64,000 bases of DNA from Brevundimonas fontaquae (GCF_017086445.1 NZ_CP070968.1:1116001-1180000), one strand, 5' to 3'. Positions 9,649 through 18,435 are shown, numbered from the stretch's first letter. Notes: generated from the letters alone by a model not told the origin. Translations and numbers: made by a program.

Positions 9649-11196
9649 ATGCTGAAGCGCAAGGAGTTCATTCTCGGGGCCGCGGCCGGCCTGACCCTGG
9701 CGGCGGCGGCGACCGCCGGCGGCGTCATCACCTGGCCCGGCGCGCATGCGGAACCGCAGGCGGTGAACCGGATCACCCCGGTTCCGGCCAACGGCGACGC
9801 CTTCACGCCCCCGCCGGGCGCGCCCAGCAGCTTCGCGACCATCTTCGACCAGGTCTCGCCCGCCGTCGTTCAGATCGACGTGACGGTCAAGGTGGACCAG
9901 CCCCAGGGCGGCGCCTTCCAGATCCCCGGCCTGCCGTTCCAGTTCGTGCCGCCGCAAGGCCGTGGCGGCCAAGGCAATGATGAGCCGCAGACGACCCAAG
10001 GCGCCGGCTCAGGCTTCTTCATCTCGCAGGACGGCTTCATCGTCACCAACAACCACGTCGTCGCCGACGCGACCGAGATCAAGGTCAAGATGTCGGACGG
10101 CCGCGAACTGCCGGCCCGCCTGATCGGCCGCGACGAAGCCACGGATCTCGCCGTCATCAAAGTTGAGGGCAACGACTTCAAATACGTCAGTTTCGAAGAG
10201 ACGGCCGATCCGCGGGTGGGTGATTGGGTCATCGCTGTCGGCAATCCCTTCGGCCTTGGGGGCACCGCTACGGCGGGCATCGTTTCGGCCAAGGCTCGCA
10301 ATCTTCCGGGGGCTGAAAGTGCCTACACTGACTTCCTTCAGATCGACGCTGCCATCAACCGCGGCAACTCTGGAGGGCCTACCTTCGACATCCACGGCCG
10401 CGTCATCGGTGTGAACTCGGCCATTTATTCCCCTACCGGCGGATCGGTCGGCATCGGCTTCGCCATCCCCGCCGAGGTAGCAAAACAGATTACGTCTCGC
10501 CTTATGCGTGGGGAGACGATTGAGCGGGGCTATCTCGGAGTTCAAATCAGCACGCCAAACGAAAAAGAGCTTGGGGCTCTTGGCCTGCCAGCTACGCAGA
10601 AGGGGGCCTTGGTCGCCAGCGTCACCGAGAATGGTCCGGCGGCACGCGCCGGTCTGCGTTTCAGTGACGTTATTGTTTCGCTTAATGGTGAGCCGATTGA
10701 CTCCTCGACGAAGTTGACCCGACTGGTTGGCGCCGCCGCGCCGGGCGATACGCTACGTATGGAGATTATCCGGGACGGCAGGCGTCAGATGATCACTGCA
10801 AGGTCAGCGATGCGACCCTCGGAATCCGAATTAAATAGACAAGAAGATGGCGCTCAAGGATTTGCCCCTAATGAAGGGGCGGGTGCTTCGGTCACGGTCG
10901 AGGGTTTGAATCTCACTCCTCTGACACCCATCTTACGTCAACGCCTAGGCGTGCCGGCCACCGTGGACGGCTTGGCTGTCACAGGCGTTGAAGAGGGTGT
11001 TGATCCGCGATTGTCACAGGGCGTGGTTATCCAACAGGTTCAGAACACGCCCGTTCGCACGGTCGGAGAGTTTCGAGCCGCCATAGACGCGGTCAAAGCT
11101 TCTTCACGTCCCGGCGCCTACTTGTTGTTGTGGGTTAAAGGAACGGGAAATGTTCCATACGTTCTTGATTTGAGTTCAGCACAAACGAAAAAATAA
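9649..11196 (+). CDS. degP: Do-family periplasmic serine protease DegP
   Basis: This is a DegP/HtrA protease-chaperone of 515 residues acting on misfolded envelope proteins. After a signal peptide (residues 1-34) comes a trypsin-like domain with the triad His136 (TNNHVV), Asp166 (ATDLAVI) and Ser241 (RGNSGGP), then two PDZ domains, the first starting near GYLGVQIS. The position after ccmH and before a two-component system is common in alphaproteobacteria. Up to about 10150 codons end mostly in G or C; after that T- and A-ending codons become common and GC falls (42 percent over 11161-11220 against 78 percent over 9661-9720). The gene is intact but looks mosaic. Confidence 0.95.
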   Translation: MLKRKEFILGAAAGLTLAAAATAGGVITWPGAHAEPQAVNRITPVPANGDAFTPPPGAPSSFATIFDQVSPAVVQIDVTVKVDQPQGGAFQIPGLPFQFVPPQGRGGQGNDEPQTTQGAGSGFFISQDGFIVTNNHVVADATEIKVKMSDGRELPARLIGRDEATDLAVIKVEGNDFKYVSFEETADPRVGDWVIAVGNPFGLGGTATAGIVSAKARNLPGAESAYTDFLQIDAAINRGNSGGPTFDIHGRVIGVNSAIYSPTGGSVGIGFAIPAEVAKQITSRLMRGETIERGYLGVQISTPNEKELGALGLPATQKGALVASVTENGPAARAGLRFSDVIVSLNGEPIDSSTKLTRLVGAAAPGDTLRMEIIRDGRRQMITARSAMRPSESELNRQEDGAQGFAPNEGAGASVTVEGLNLTPLTPILRQRLGVPATVDGLAVTGVEEGVDPRLSQGVVIQQVQNTPVRTVGEFRAAIDAVKASSRPGAYLLLWVKGTGNVPYVLDLSSAQTKK

Positions 11197-11265
11197 ACCC
11201 CTCTTGACTCCCGATTTGCCAGCGCGCAATCCTTGGTGGCATTTTGACCTAATGGAGGTTTCAAG

Positions 11266-11466
11266 ATGAAAGCGGTTCTTGCTGCATTGATGGCTGCATC
11301 GTGCTTAGTTAGTATTCCTGCTGGGGCGGAGGCTCAATCAGGAACATACGTTTGCTATAGTTACTTCAATACCGTTCGTGGCCAGACATATCAGAGGTGT
11401 GGAACGGTAATGCCTAGCGGAGAGTTTCGGGTGTTCTATGATGGTCCAGCGTTGGTGCGAACCTAA
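11266..11466 (+). CDS. Small secreted protein, unknown, in AT-richer DNA
   Basis: This 66-residue protein begins MKAVLAALMAASCLVSIPAG and has a clear signal peptide cleaved near AEAQ-S. The roughly 40-residue mature part has two cysteines (YVCYSYF and QRCGTVM) that could form one disulphide. A good ribosome site, TGGAGG at 11253-11258, precedes ATG 11266. No family is recognised. Composition is unlike the flanks (26 of 60 bases G/C over 11341-11400), matching the degP 3' half, so both may have arrived together. A TTGACT at 11204-11209 could be a -35 element but I see no convincing -10. A strong hairpin follows at 11501. Confidence 0.65.
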   Translation: MKAVLAALMAASCLVSIPAGAEAQSGTYVCYSYFNTVRGQTYQRCGTVMPSGEFRVFYDGPALVRT

Positions 11467-11500
11467 TCTTAATCATCCTTAATGTTCGTCAGGTTTTGAG

Positions 11501-11536
11501 ATCGCCGCCGATGCGCTACCATCGGCGGCGATTTTG
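11501..11536 (+). terminator. Strong hairpin with T-run (terminator or attenuator)
   Basis: A perfect 13-bp stem, ATCGCCGCCGATG (11501-11513) paired with CATCGGCGGCGAT (11520-11532), has a 6-nt loop and runs into TTT. It should end transcripts from degP and the small secreted gene. It stops only about 6 bp before the ribosome site of the next gene (start 11555), leaving no room for a separate promoter behind it. Confidence 0.8.
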
Positions 11537-11554
11537 ATTCCGGGAGGGGTTTCG

Positions 11555-12226
11555 ATGCGGATTCTGGTGGTCGAGGATGACGCCGAGGCGGCGACCGCCA
11601 TGGTGCGGGGCCTTTCCGAAGCCGGACATGAGGTCACCCACGCCGTGGACGGCGCCTTTGGCCTGCTGGAGTCGCAGAAGGGCGGCTACGACGTCTATGT
11701 GGTGGACCGGATGATGCCGCGCCTGGACGGCGTCGGCATGGTCGAGACGGTGCGAAAGGGCGGCGATCAGACGCCGGTCCTGTTCCTGTCGGCCCTGGGC
11801 GAGGTCGAGGACCGGGTCACGGGCCTGAAGGCCGGCGCCGATGACTATCTGGTCAAGCCCTACGCCTTCGCCGAACTGATCGCGCGCGTCGAGGCCCTGG
11901 CGCGTCGTCGCGAGACCGGCGGGGTGCAGACCGTGCTCAAGGTCGGCGACCTGGAAATGAACCTGATCGGCCGCACGGTGCATCGCGGAACGACCGAGAT
12001 CGATCTTCAGCCGCGCGAGTTCCAACTGCTGGAGTTCCTGATGCGCCACGCCGGCCAGTCGGTGACGCGCACCATGCTGCTGGAAAAGGTCTGGGAATAC
12101 CATTTCGACCCCCAGACCAACGTCATCGACGTCCACATCAGCCGCCTGCGCTCCAAGATCGACAAGGGCTTCGACCGCGCCATGCTGCAGACCGTGCGCG
12201 GGGCGGGATATCGCTTGGAGGCGTGA
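11555..12226 (+). CDS. OmpR-family response regulator
   Basis: This 223-residue two-domain regulator has a receiver domain with acidic pocket (VVEDD), phosphoacceptor Asp51 (VVDRMMP), the conserved switch Thr/Ser region (LFLSALG) and Lys (YLVKPYAF). A winged-helix DNA-binding domain follows (REFQLLEFLMRHAGQSVTR, then TNVIDVHISRLRSKID). The start is ATG 11555 with GGGAGGGG 6 nt upstream. Its kinase is the next gene, separated by a 128-bp palindromic repeat. The kinase/regulator/glnE order is shared with relatives; the signal and target genes are not known from sequence. Confidence 0.95.
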   Translation: MRILVVEDDAEAATAMVRGLSEAGHEVTHAVDGAFGLLESQKGGYDVYVVDRMMPRLDGVGMVETVRKGGDQTPVLFLSALGEVEDRVTGLKAGADDYLVKPYAFAELIARVEALARRRETGGVQTVLKVGDLEMNLIGRTVHRGTTEIDLQPREFQLLEFLMRHAGQSVTRTMLLEKVWEYHFDPQTNVIDVHISRLRSKIDKGFDRAMLQTVRGAGYRLEA

Positions 12227-12232
12227 CTTGAG

Positions 12233-12360
12233 ATCCTCCCCCGCAATGCGGGGGAGGGGGACCGCCGGCACGGCGGTGGAGGGGGAGACCCCAGACACCG
12301 GCGCTGAAGCCGCCCCCTCCACCACTTCGTGGTCCCCCTCCCCCGTGAACGGGGGAGGAT
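12233..12360. repeat. Palindromic intergenic repeat, copy 1
   Basis: This 128-bp element is bounded by inverted ends ATCCTCCCCC (12233) and GGGGGAGGAT (12360). Inside are nested pairs such as CCGCAATGCGG near the left end and CCACCTTCGTGG-like and CCCCGTGAACGGGG blocks near the right. It fills nearly all the space between the response regulator stop (12226) and the kinase start (12366). Three related copies are at 29201, 35422 and 36815. The right end gives the kinase its GGAGG ribosome site. Confidence 0.85.
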
Positions 12361-12365
12361 TTTAG

Positions 12366-13793
12366 GTGCGCCTTCCCTCCCTCCTTCGCCGCACGCCTTT
12401 CCGGCTGACGCTGCTGTTCCTGGCGCTGTTCGTGGCGGCGGCGGGGGCGATCCTGGCCTATGTCTATTTCGCCTCGGCGTCGGAGGCCCAAGGTCGGGCC
12501 AAGGCGGATGTGGAGATCGAGCTGGGCGCCCTGACGGCGATCCACCGCACGCGCGGCATCGACGCCCTGAACCAGGCCTTGGTCGAACGCTCCATCCGGG
12601 GCGGGCCGTATCTGTATCTGCTGACCGACAAGGCCGGAAAGACGATCACCGGCAACATCACCGAATCCCCGATCGACATCGACCTCAGCCTGCCGGCCGG
12701 CGCCAGCGACTGGGAGACCTTCCGCCTGACCGACACGGACGCCCAGGGCAAGGTCCAGCGGCGTCGCTCCATCGGGGTGATCACCACCCTGGCCGGCGGC
12801 GAACATTTGTTCGTCGGTCAGGACATCGGCGACATCGAGGCCTATCTGGCGCGGCTGACCCAGGCCCTGTGGGGCGCCATGGCCCTGGTCATGCTGCTGG
12901 GCCTGGCGGGCGGTCTCTACATCAGCCGGCGAGTCGAAAACGCCATGGCCGGGCTGAACCGTGTCGTGCAGTCGGTGCAGGACGGCGACCTCAAGGTCCG
13001 TGCGCCCGTGCGCCACACCGGCGACGAACTGGATGAGCTGGGCCAGGGGCTGAACACCATGCTGGATCGGCTGGAGGCGTCCATGTCTTCCATCCGCCAC
13101 GCCGGCGACGCCATCGCCCACGACCTGCGCTCGCCTCTGACGCGGATGCGGGCCAAGCTGGAGGTGGCCCTGATCGACGCCGAGGCGGGCAAGATCGACG
13201 GGGTCGACGCCCTGGGCATCGCCTTGGACGAGGCGGACCATCTGCTGAAGACGTTCAACACTGTCCTGGCCATCGCGCGGCTTCAGGCGGGCGGGGCGCC
13301 GGATCCCAAGGTCATGGACGCCGCCGACCTCGCCGCCGACATGGCCGAGCTTTATGAACCCGCAGCCGAGGACAAGGACATCGACTTCTCGTCCGAGGTC
13401 GAGAACGGGCTGATGATCGAGGGCAACCAGCCCTTCCTGGCCCAGGCCCTGGCCAACCTGATCGACAACGCCATCAAATACACCCCCGCCGGCGGGGCGG
13501 TGAAGCTGCGCGCGCGCCGTCGCTCGTCGGGCGAGATCGAATATTCCGTCACCGACACCGGACCGGGCGTGCCGGAAGAGGACCGCGAGCGGGTGGTCCA
13601 GCGGTTCGTGCGTCTGGACAACAGCCGCACCGAACCCGGCTCGGGCCTGGGGCTTTCGTTGGTCACCGCCGTCGCCGAGGCGCACGGCGGACGGGTCGTG
13701 CTGGACGAGGGCCCCGGCGCCTACGGCGACTTCGGACCGGGGTTACGGGTGGCGCTGGTGCTGCCGCCGGCCTCGACCGGGATGAGCGGATGA
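12366..13793 (+). CDS. Sensor histidine kinase (HAMP, HisKA, HATPase)
   Basis: This is the membrane kinase partner of the preceding regulator, 475 residues. Two membrane helices (about residues 13-35 and 168-187) enclose a periplasmic sensor region of about 130 residues with no recognised ligand motif. HAMP follows (GDELDELGQGLNTMLDRLEA), then the phosphoacceptor His252 (AIAHDLRSPLTR), the N box (LANLIDNAIKYTP), and the G boxes (DTGPGVP, GSGLGLSLV). The GTG start at 12366 is preceded, 7 nt away, by a GGAGG contributed by the repeat's end. GlnE begins within 5 bp of the stop. Confidence 0.95.
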   Translation: MRLPSLLRRTPFRLTLLFLALFVAAAGAILAYVYFASASEAQGRAKADVEIELGALTAIHRTRGIDALNQALVERSIRGGPYLYLLTDKAGKTITGNITESPIDIDLSLPAGASDWETFRLTDTDAQGKVQRRRSIGVITTLAGGEHLFVGQDIGDIEAYLARLTQALWGAMALVMLLGLAGGLYISRRVENAMAGLNRVVQSVQDGDLKVRAPVRHTGDELDELGQGLNTMLDRLEASMSSIRHAGDAIAHDLRSPLTRMRAKLEVALIDAEAGKIDGVDALGIALDEADHLLKTFNTVLAIARLQAGGAPDPKVMDAADLAADMAELYEPAAEDKDIDFSSEVENGLMIEGNQPFLAQALANLIDNAIKYTPAGGAVKLRARRRSSGEIEYSVTDTGPGVPEEDRERVVQRFVRLDNSRTEPGSGLGLSLVTAVAEAHGGRVVLDEGPGAYGDFGPGLRVALVLPPASTGMSG

Positions 13794-13797
13794 TGTG

Positions 13798-16722
13798 ATG
13801 GCCCATCCAGAAACCTCGATCCCGCTGGCCTACAGTCTCACGCCCGCCGGTCCGGTCACAAACATCGCCGCCGCCGACCGCCTGCACGAAACCCTGATCC
13901 AAGCCGCCGACGCCGACGGCTGGCGCGATGCTCTGGGCGCCGCCTGGCCCGCCCTGGCGCCCGTCGCCGGCGCTTCGCCCTATCTCGCCGGTCTGATGCG
14001 GCGTCGCCCCGAACATCTGCGAAGCCTGCTGGAAGCCGACCCGGTCGAGGCGCTGGAACGGATCATTCGCGACACGGACACGCTGGACGCCGAGCCGGAT
14101 GCGGTGCGCGCCCCGCTGCGGGTGCTGAAGGCCGACCTTCACCTGCTGACCGCCCTGGCCGATCTGGGCGGGGTGTGGGATCTGGATCAGGTCACCGACG
14201 CGCTGTCCCGGTTCGCCGACGCCTCTTGCCGGGCGGCCCTGCGCGCCGTCGCCGCCGAACAGAGGGCGCGCGGCCGGCTGATCTCGCCGCCCGGCGATCC
14301 GCGCGGCCCCATTCCCGGCCTGTTCGGCCTGGCCATGGGCAAACACGGCGCCAACGAACTGAACTATTCGTCCGACATCGACATCTCCCTCTTCTTCGAG
14401 CCGCGCCTTATGGGCCTGGCTCTGCGCGAGGGCGAGGAGATGCAGGACTTCGCCAATCGCGTCGGCAAGGGGATCGCCGGCCTGCTGACCGAGCGGACAG
14501 GCGACGGCTATGTCTTCCGTGTCGATCTGCGGCTGCGGCCCGATCCGTCCTCGACCCCGCCGGTCGTCGCCGGGCCGATGGCCTTGGCCTATTATGAGAG
14601 CGTCGGCCAGAACTGGGAGCGGGCGGCCTTCATCAAGGCGCGTCCAGTGCTGGGCGACATGCGCGCGGCGGGCCGGTTCCTGAAGGCCATGATCCCGTTC
14701 ATTTGGCGCCGCAGCCTGGACTACGCGGCCGTGCTCGACATCCAGTCGATCAAGAAACAGATCCACGTCCACAAGACAGGCGAGGGGCTGCAGGCCGCCG
14801 GGGCCAATCTGAAGCTGGGACGCGGCGGCATCCGCGAGATCGAATTCTACGCCCAGACCCAGCAGCTGATCCTTGGCGGCCGCGATCAGGCTTTGCGCAA
14901 ACAGCGCACGCTGGAGGCGTTGAAGGCCCTGGCCGACGCGCGCCATGTGCCCCAGGCGGTCTGCGAGGAACTGACCGCCGCCTATGTCGAGCTGCGCGGG
15001 CTGGAGCACCGCGTGCAGATGCTCGACGACGAGCAGACCCACCGCCTGCCCGAAGACGCCGAACGCCGCGCCGCCGTCGCCGCCTTGGTCGGTTCGGATG
15101 ATCTGGCGGCCTTCGACGCCCGGGTCGAGGCCCTGCTGGCGCGGGTCAACGCCCGCTATGGCGAACTGTTCGAGGGCGGCGAAGATCTGGACTCCAGCTA
15201 CGGCAGCCTGGTCTTCACCGGGGTCGAGAACGATCCCGAGACGCTGGAAACCCTGCGTCGCATGGGCTTTTCCGAGGCGCCGTCGGTCGCTGACACCATC
15301 CGCAGCTGGCACCACGGCCGCATCCCGGCGACGCGCACGGCGCGGGGGCGCGAACTGTTCACCCGCCTGGCGCCGCGCCTGCTGGAGGCCCTGGCCCGAT
15401 CCGGTGCGCCTGACGAGGCGTTCCGCCGTTTCGCGGTCTTTTTCTCCGGCCTGGCGGCGGGCGTGCAGGTCCAGGCCCTGTTCCTGAACCAGCCCAAACT
15501 GTTCGAGATGGTGCTGGGCGTCATGGCCTTCGCACCGCGTCTCGCCCGGACGCTTGGCCGGCAACCGGCGGCGCTGGACGGGGTGCTGGACGCCCGCTTC
15601 CTGGTCGATCTGTCCGAAGAGACCGGCCTGACCGAACAGATGCTGCGTGAGGCCGGCGAGACGGAGGATTTCGAAGGGGCCATGAACGCCGTGCGCCGCC
15701 TGCATCGCGAACAGATGTTCCGCATCGGCATCCACGCCTTGACCGGTCGGGCGGGGGCAGAGGCGGCGGGCCGCGCCTACGCCGCCCTGGCCGACGCCGC
15801 CATGCGCACCCTGTCGCCCGCCGCCCTGGCCGAGACCGAACGGCTGGGCGGCGCCTTTCCCGGCGCGGTGGCGGTGGTCGCCTTGGGCAAGGCCGGTTCG
15901 CGCGAGATGACGGCCGGATCGGACCTCGATCTGATGACCTTGTACGAGGCGCCGCCCGAGGCGACCTCCGAGATCAAGGGCTGGACCGCCGACGTCTTCT
16001 ACGCCCGCTTTACCCAGCGGCTGATTGCGGCCTTGTCGGCGCATACGGCGGAAGGCGGACTCTATGAGGTGGACATGCGCCTGCGCCCCACCGGCTCCAA
16101 GGGGCCGGTTTCGGTGCGGCTGAAGGCGTTCGACGCCTATTACGCCAAGGAGGCCGAGACCTGGGAGTTCATGGTCCTGACCCGCGCCCGCGTGGTCTGG
16201 GCCAGCGATCCCAAGTTCGGCGCCCAGGTTTCGGCCGCCATCGAGGCCGCCCTGCGTCGCGCGCGTCCCGGCGTCGATGTCGCCGCCGATGTCCGAAAGA
16301 TGCGTAGCCTTATGGATCGCGAGCGTCGCCCGCACGGCTTCTGGGATCTGAAGCTGTCGCCGGGCGGACAGGTAGACGCCGAGTTCGCGGCCCAGTTCCG
16401 CCAGCTTCAGGCTGCCGCCATCGGCGAGCCCTTGACCCTGTCGACGCTGGAGGCGCTCCACGACGACCCGGTCCTGGCCGAGGCCTGGCGCGTGCAGCAG
16501 CGCCTGGCCCATCTTCTGGCCGCCGCCTTCGAGGGGCGGGTCGATCCGGAGGGCGAGCCCGGCGTCTTCCAGCTGCGCCTGGCCGAGGCCGCCGGCGCGC
16601 CGGACTTCGACACGCTGAAGATCGAGCTGACCGACCTGCGCGCGCGGGCGCGAAAGGCCTTCGAGCGGGCGGTTCCAGCAGGCCGCGACGGAGAATCCGC
16701 AACGCCGCGTTCAATCTCCTGA
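13798..16722 (+). CDS. glnE: Bifunctional glutamine synthetase adenylyltransferase/deadenylase
   Basis: GlnE adds and removes AMP on glutamine synthetase in response to nitrogen status through PII. The 974-residue protein has the two expected nucleotidyltransferase domains: an N-terminal removase with KHGANELNYSSDIDISLFFE (about residue 180) and a C-terminal adenylylase with GKAGSREMTAGSDLDLMTLY (about residue 697). I chose ATG 13798; GTG 13795 directly before it is equally possible. It sits 4 bp after the histidine kinase stop and probably shares its transcript. A long open frame on the opposite strand is only a high-GC artefact. Confidence 0.96.
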   Translation: MAHPETSIPLAYSLTPAGPVTNIAAADRLHETLIQAADADGWRDALGAAWPALAPVAGASPYLAGLMRRRPEHLRSLLEADPVEALERIIRDTDTLDAEPDAVRAPLRVLKADLHLLTALADLGGVWDLDQVTDALSRFADASCRAALRAVAAEQRARGRLISPPGDPRGPIPGLFGLAMGKHGANELNYSSDIDISLFFEPRLMGLALREGEEMQDFANRVGKGIAGLLTERTGDGYVFRVDLRLRPDPSSTPPVVAGPMALAYYESVGQNWERAAFIKARPVLGDMRAAGRFLKAMIPFIWRRSLDYAAVLDIQSIKKQIHVHKTGEGLQAAGANLKLGRGGIREIEFYAQTQQLILGGRDQALRKQRTLEALKALADARHVPQAVCEELTAAYVELRGLEHRVQMLDDEQTHRLPEDAERRAAVAALVGSDDLAAFDARVEALLARVNARYGELFEGGEDLDSSYGSLVFTGVENDPETLETLRRMGFSEAPSVADTIRSWHHGRIPATRTARGRELFTRLAPRLLEALARSGAPDEAFRRFAVFFSGLAAGVQVQALFLNQPKLFEMVLGVMAFAPRLARTLGRQPAALDGVLDARFLVDLSEETGLTEQMLREAGETEDFEGAMNAVRRLHREQMFRIGIHALTGRAGAEAAGRAYAALADAAMRTLSPAALAETERLGGAFPGAVAVVALGKAGSREMTAGSDLDLMTLYEAPPEATSEIKGWTADVFYARFTQRLIAALSAHTAEGGLYEVDMRLRPTGSKGPVSVRLKAFDAYYAKEAETWEFMVLTRARVVWASDPKFGAQVSAAIEAALRRARPGVDVAADVRKMRSLMDRERRPHGFWDLKLSPGGQVDAEFAAQFRQLQAAAIGEPLTLSTLEALHDDPVLAEAWRVQQRLAHLLAAAFEGRVDPEGEPGVFQLRLAEAAGAPDFDTLKIELTDLRARARKAFERAVPAGRDGESATPRSIS

Positions 16723-16769
16723 CAGGGCAATGTCAAAGGGCGCCAAACGCGCCCGTGGAGATGATCGAG

Positions 16770-17399
16770 ATGAGAAACACCTTTCTGACCGGCCTGGGCG
16801 TCATCGCTCTGGCCGCCGCCGCCGGCGCCGCGACCGCACAGGTTCCGCCGGCCCCCGCCGCTGGCGCCCCCGCTCCGCATCATGCGCGCGCGGATGCGAA
16901 CCGCCAGATCACCCGCGCCGAGTTCGTCGATGCGCGCATCGCGCGTCTGACCGCGCTCGATACGAACCGCGACGGCGTGGTCAGCCCAGAAGAGCGCGCC
17001 GCCGCCATGCAGGCCCGTCGCGCCGGACGCGCGGGCGACCGGTTCGCCAAGCTGGACGCGAACGGCGACGGCTCCATCAGCCGCGCCGAGTTCGACGCCG
17101 GCCATGCCGCTCGCCCGGATCGCGCTCCGCGCGCGGAGCGCGCCGGTGATCGTGAGGGCCGTCGCGGCGGCGCGCATCACGCCATGCACGGACAAGGACG
17201 CGAACGCGGGCCGGTGGTGATCGCCGAAGCCTCCGCCAAGCTCGGCGAGCGGTTCGACAAGATGGACGCGGATCGTGACGGCGTGATCTCCGCCGACGAG
17301 CGCCGGGCGGTCATGTCCGCTCAGCGTGAGCAACGGCAGGAACGCCGCGCGGCCCGCCAGGCGCAACAACCCGCTTCCCCCGTCCCGGCTTCGGAGTAA
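16770..17399 (+). CDS. Secreted EF-hand calcium-binding protein
   Basis: This 209-residue protein has a signal peptide (MRNTFLTGLGVIALAAAAGA, cut near ATAQ) and three EF-hand loops: DTNRDGVVSPEE (residues 64-75), DANGDGSISRAE (96-107) and DADRDGVISADE (166-177). Between loops two and three is an Arg/His/Gly-rich stretch that could also bind metal. It probably acts in the periplasm, binding calcium or buffering metals. I prefer ATG 16770 because GGAG lies 9 nt upstream; GTG 16755 and ATG 16761 are in frame but badly spaced. It precedes an ECF sigma factor gene by 65 bp. Confidence 0.85.
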   Translation: MRNTFLTGLGVIALAAAAGAATAQVPPAPAAGAPAPHHARADANRQITRAEFVDARIARLTALDTNRDGVVSPEERAAAMQARRAGRAGDRFAKLDANGDGSISRAEFDAGHAARPDRAPRAERAGDREGRRGGAHHAMHGQGRERGPVVIAEASAKLGERFDKMDADRDGVISADERRAVMSAQREQRQERRAARQAQQPASPVPASE

Positions 17400-17464
17400 G
17401 ACGGTGTCGGGGTCGGCCGTCGTGAACGCACCGGTCCCTTTCGTCAGCAGCGGAAGAGGCAGGT

Positions 17465-18037
17465 TTGGTCGCGATCGTCGACCCCGACGAAGATCTGGTG
17501 CGACGCGTGGGGCAGGGCGACCCGGCGGCGGCGCAGACGCTCGTCTCGCGCAAGCTGCCGCGCATCCTGTCGCTGGCCCAGCGCATGCTGGGCGATGCGG
17601 TCGAGGCCGAGGACGTGGCCCAGGAGACGATGCTGAAGGCGTGGCGTCAGGCGCCAAAGTGGACGCCCGGCAAGGCCCGGTTCGACACCTGGCTGCACCG
17701 GGTCGCGCTGAACCTCTGTTACGATCGGCTGAGGCGTCGGCGCGAAATCCCGACCGACACGCCGCCGGATCGTCCCGACGAAGGCCCGGCGCCGGATCGC
17801 GGTCTGCTGGCGGCCGAGACGGGCGTGCGGGTCACGGCGGCCCTGAAACGTCTGCCGGACCGACAGCGCGAGGCCATCGTCCTGTGCCATTATCAGGAGC
17901 TGTCGAATATCGATGCGGCGGCCCTGATGGAGATCAGCGTCGAGGCGCTGGAGAGTTTGTTGTCGCGCGGTCGTCGCGCATTGCGTCTGGCCCTTTCGGA
18001 CATCGGTCCGGGGTCGATTAGAGGAGACGGACGATGA
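17465..18037 (+). CDS. ECF-type RNA polymerase sigma factor
   Basis: This 190-residue sigma-70 family member has region 2 (EAEDVAQETMLKAWRQAPKW, then FDTWLHRVALNLCYDRLRRR) and region 4 (ALKRLPDRQREAIVLCHYQE with SLLSRGRRALR). The size and lack of regions 1 and 3 mark it as extracytoplasmic-function type. It starts at TTG 17465 behind GGAAGAGGCAGG. Its stop overlaps the next gene, a one-helix membrane protein probably acting as its anti-sigma, by 4 bp. The third gene encodes a metal-sensor-like periplasmic protein, suggesting the sigma responds to envelope or metal stress. Confidence 0.92.
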   Translation: MVAIVDPDEDLVRRVGQGDPAAAQTLVSRKLPRILSLAQRMLGDAVEAEDVAQETMLKAWRQAPKWTPGKARFDTWLHRVALNLCYDRLRRRREIPTDTPPDRPDEGPAPDRGLLAAETGVRVTAALKRLPDRQREAIVLCHYQELSNIDAAALMEISVEALESLLSRGRRALRLALSDIGPGSIRGDGR

Positions 18038-18435
18038 AGGCGGAACGGTTGCACGAACTGGCGGACGCCTATGGCGCCGACCTGCGTCGGTGGCCCGCGT
18101 CCGAGCGCGCCTTCGCCGAAAGCCTGATCGCCGCCGATCCATCGCTGAAGGCGGTGCTGGATCAGGCGGCCGCGCTGGACGCTCTGCTCGACGCCGCGCC
18201 CAGACCTGTCCCGTCCGCCGCCCTGACCGCGCGCATCCTTGCGGCTGCGCCCCGGGCGAAAAGCCGTCTGGGTAAGGCGATCTGGTACCTCGGCGCCGGC
18301 TGGGCCGCCGCGGCCTGTGCGGGCGTGGTCGCCGGCGTGGGCTTGACCACCCATCTGACCGCCGACGCGCGCGCCGATGCGGTGCTTTACCAATCCTCGC
18401 TGACGAGCGTGGATGACACGGAACTGCTGGGATGA
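18034..18435 (+). CDS. Putative anti-sigma factor, one membrane helix
   Basis: This 133-residue protein has a cytoplasmic N-terminal half, including the recurring pattern DAYGADLRRWPASERAFAES seen in small proteins next to alphaproteobacterial ECF sigma factors. One membrane helix follows (LGAGWAAAACAGVVAGVGL, about residues 88-107), with a short periplasmic tail. There is no zinc anti-sigma HxxxCxxC motif, so assignment rests on topology and on the 4-bp overlap with the sigma gene upstream and with the sensor-like gene downstream. It would hold the sigma factor at the membrane until a signal releases it. Confidence 0.7.
   Translation: MKAERLHELADAYGADLRRWPASERAFAESLIAADPSLKAVLDQAAALDALLDAAPRPVPSAALTARILAAAPRAKSRLGKAIWYLGAGWAAAACAGVVAGVGLTTHLTADARADAVLYQSSLTSVDDTELLG

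Noticed and set aside
11469..11482. TTAA-N6-TTAA resembling a CtrA site upstream of the response regulator
   Set aside because: CtrA sites have a 7-nt spacer; the 6-nt spacing and location in the AT-richer patch make it likely chance.
13663..16512. Very long open frame on the minus strand opposite glnE
   Set aside because: High-GC antisense artefact: the plus-strand frame encodes a full GlnE with both catalytic motifs, the other has low-complexity sequence and no recognisable domain.
16720..16735. Inverted repeat TGACA-N6-TGTCA before the EF-hand gene
   Set aside because: It overlaps the glnE stop, has 5-bp arms and no matching copy elsewhere in the window.
17423..17445. TGAAC ... CGTC as an autoregulated ECF promoter before the sigma factor
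   Set aside because: The gap is 14 nt, shorter than the usual 16-17, and the -35 lacks the typical GGAAC.
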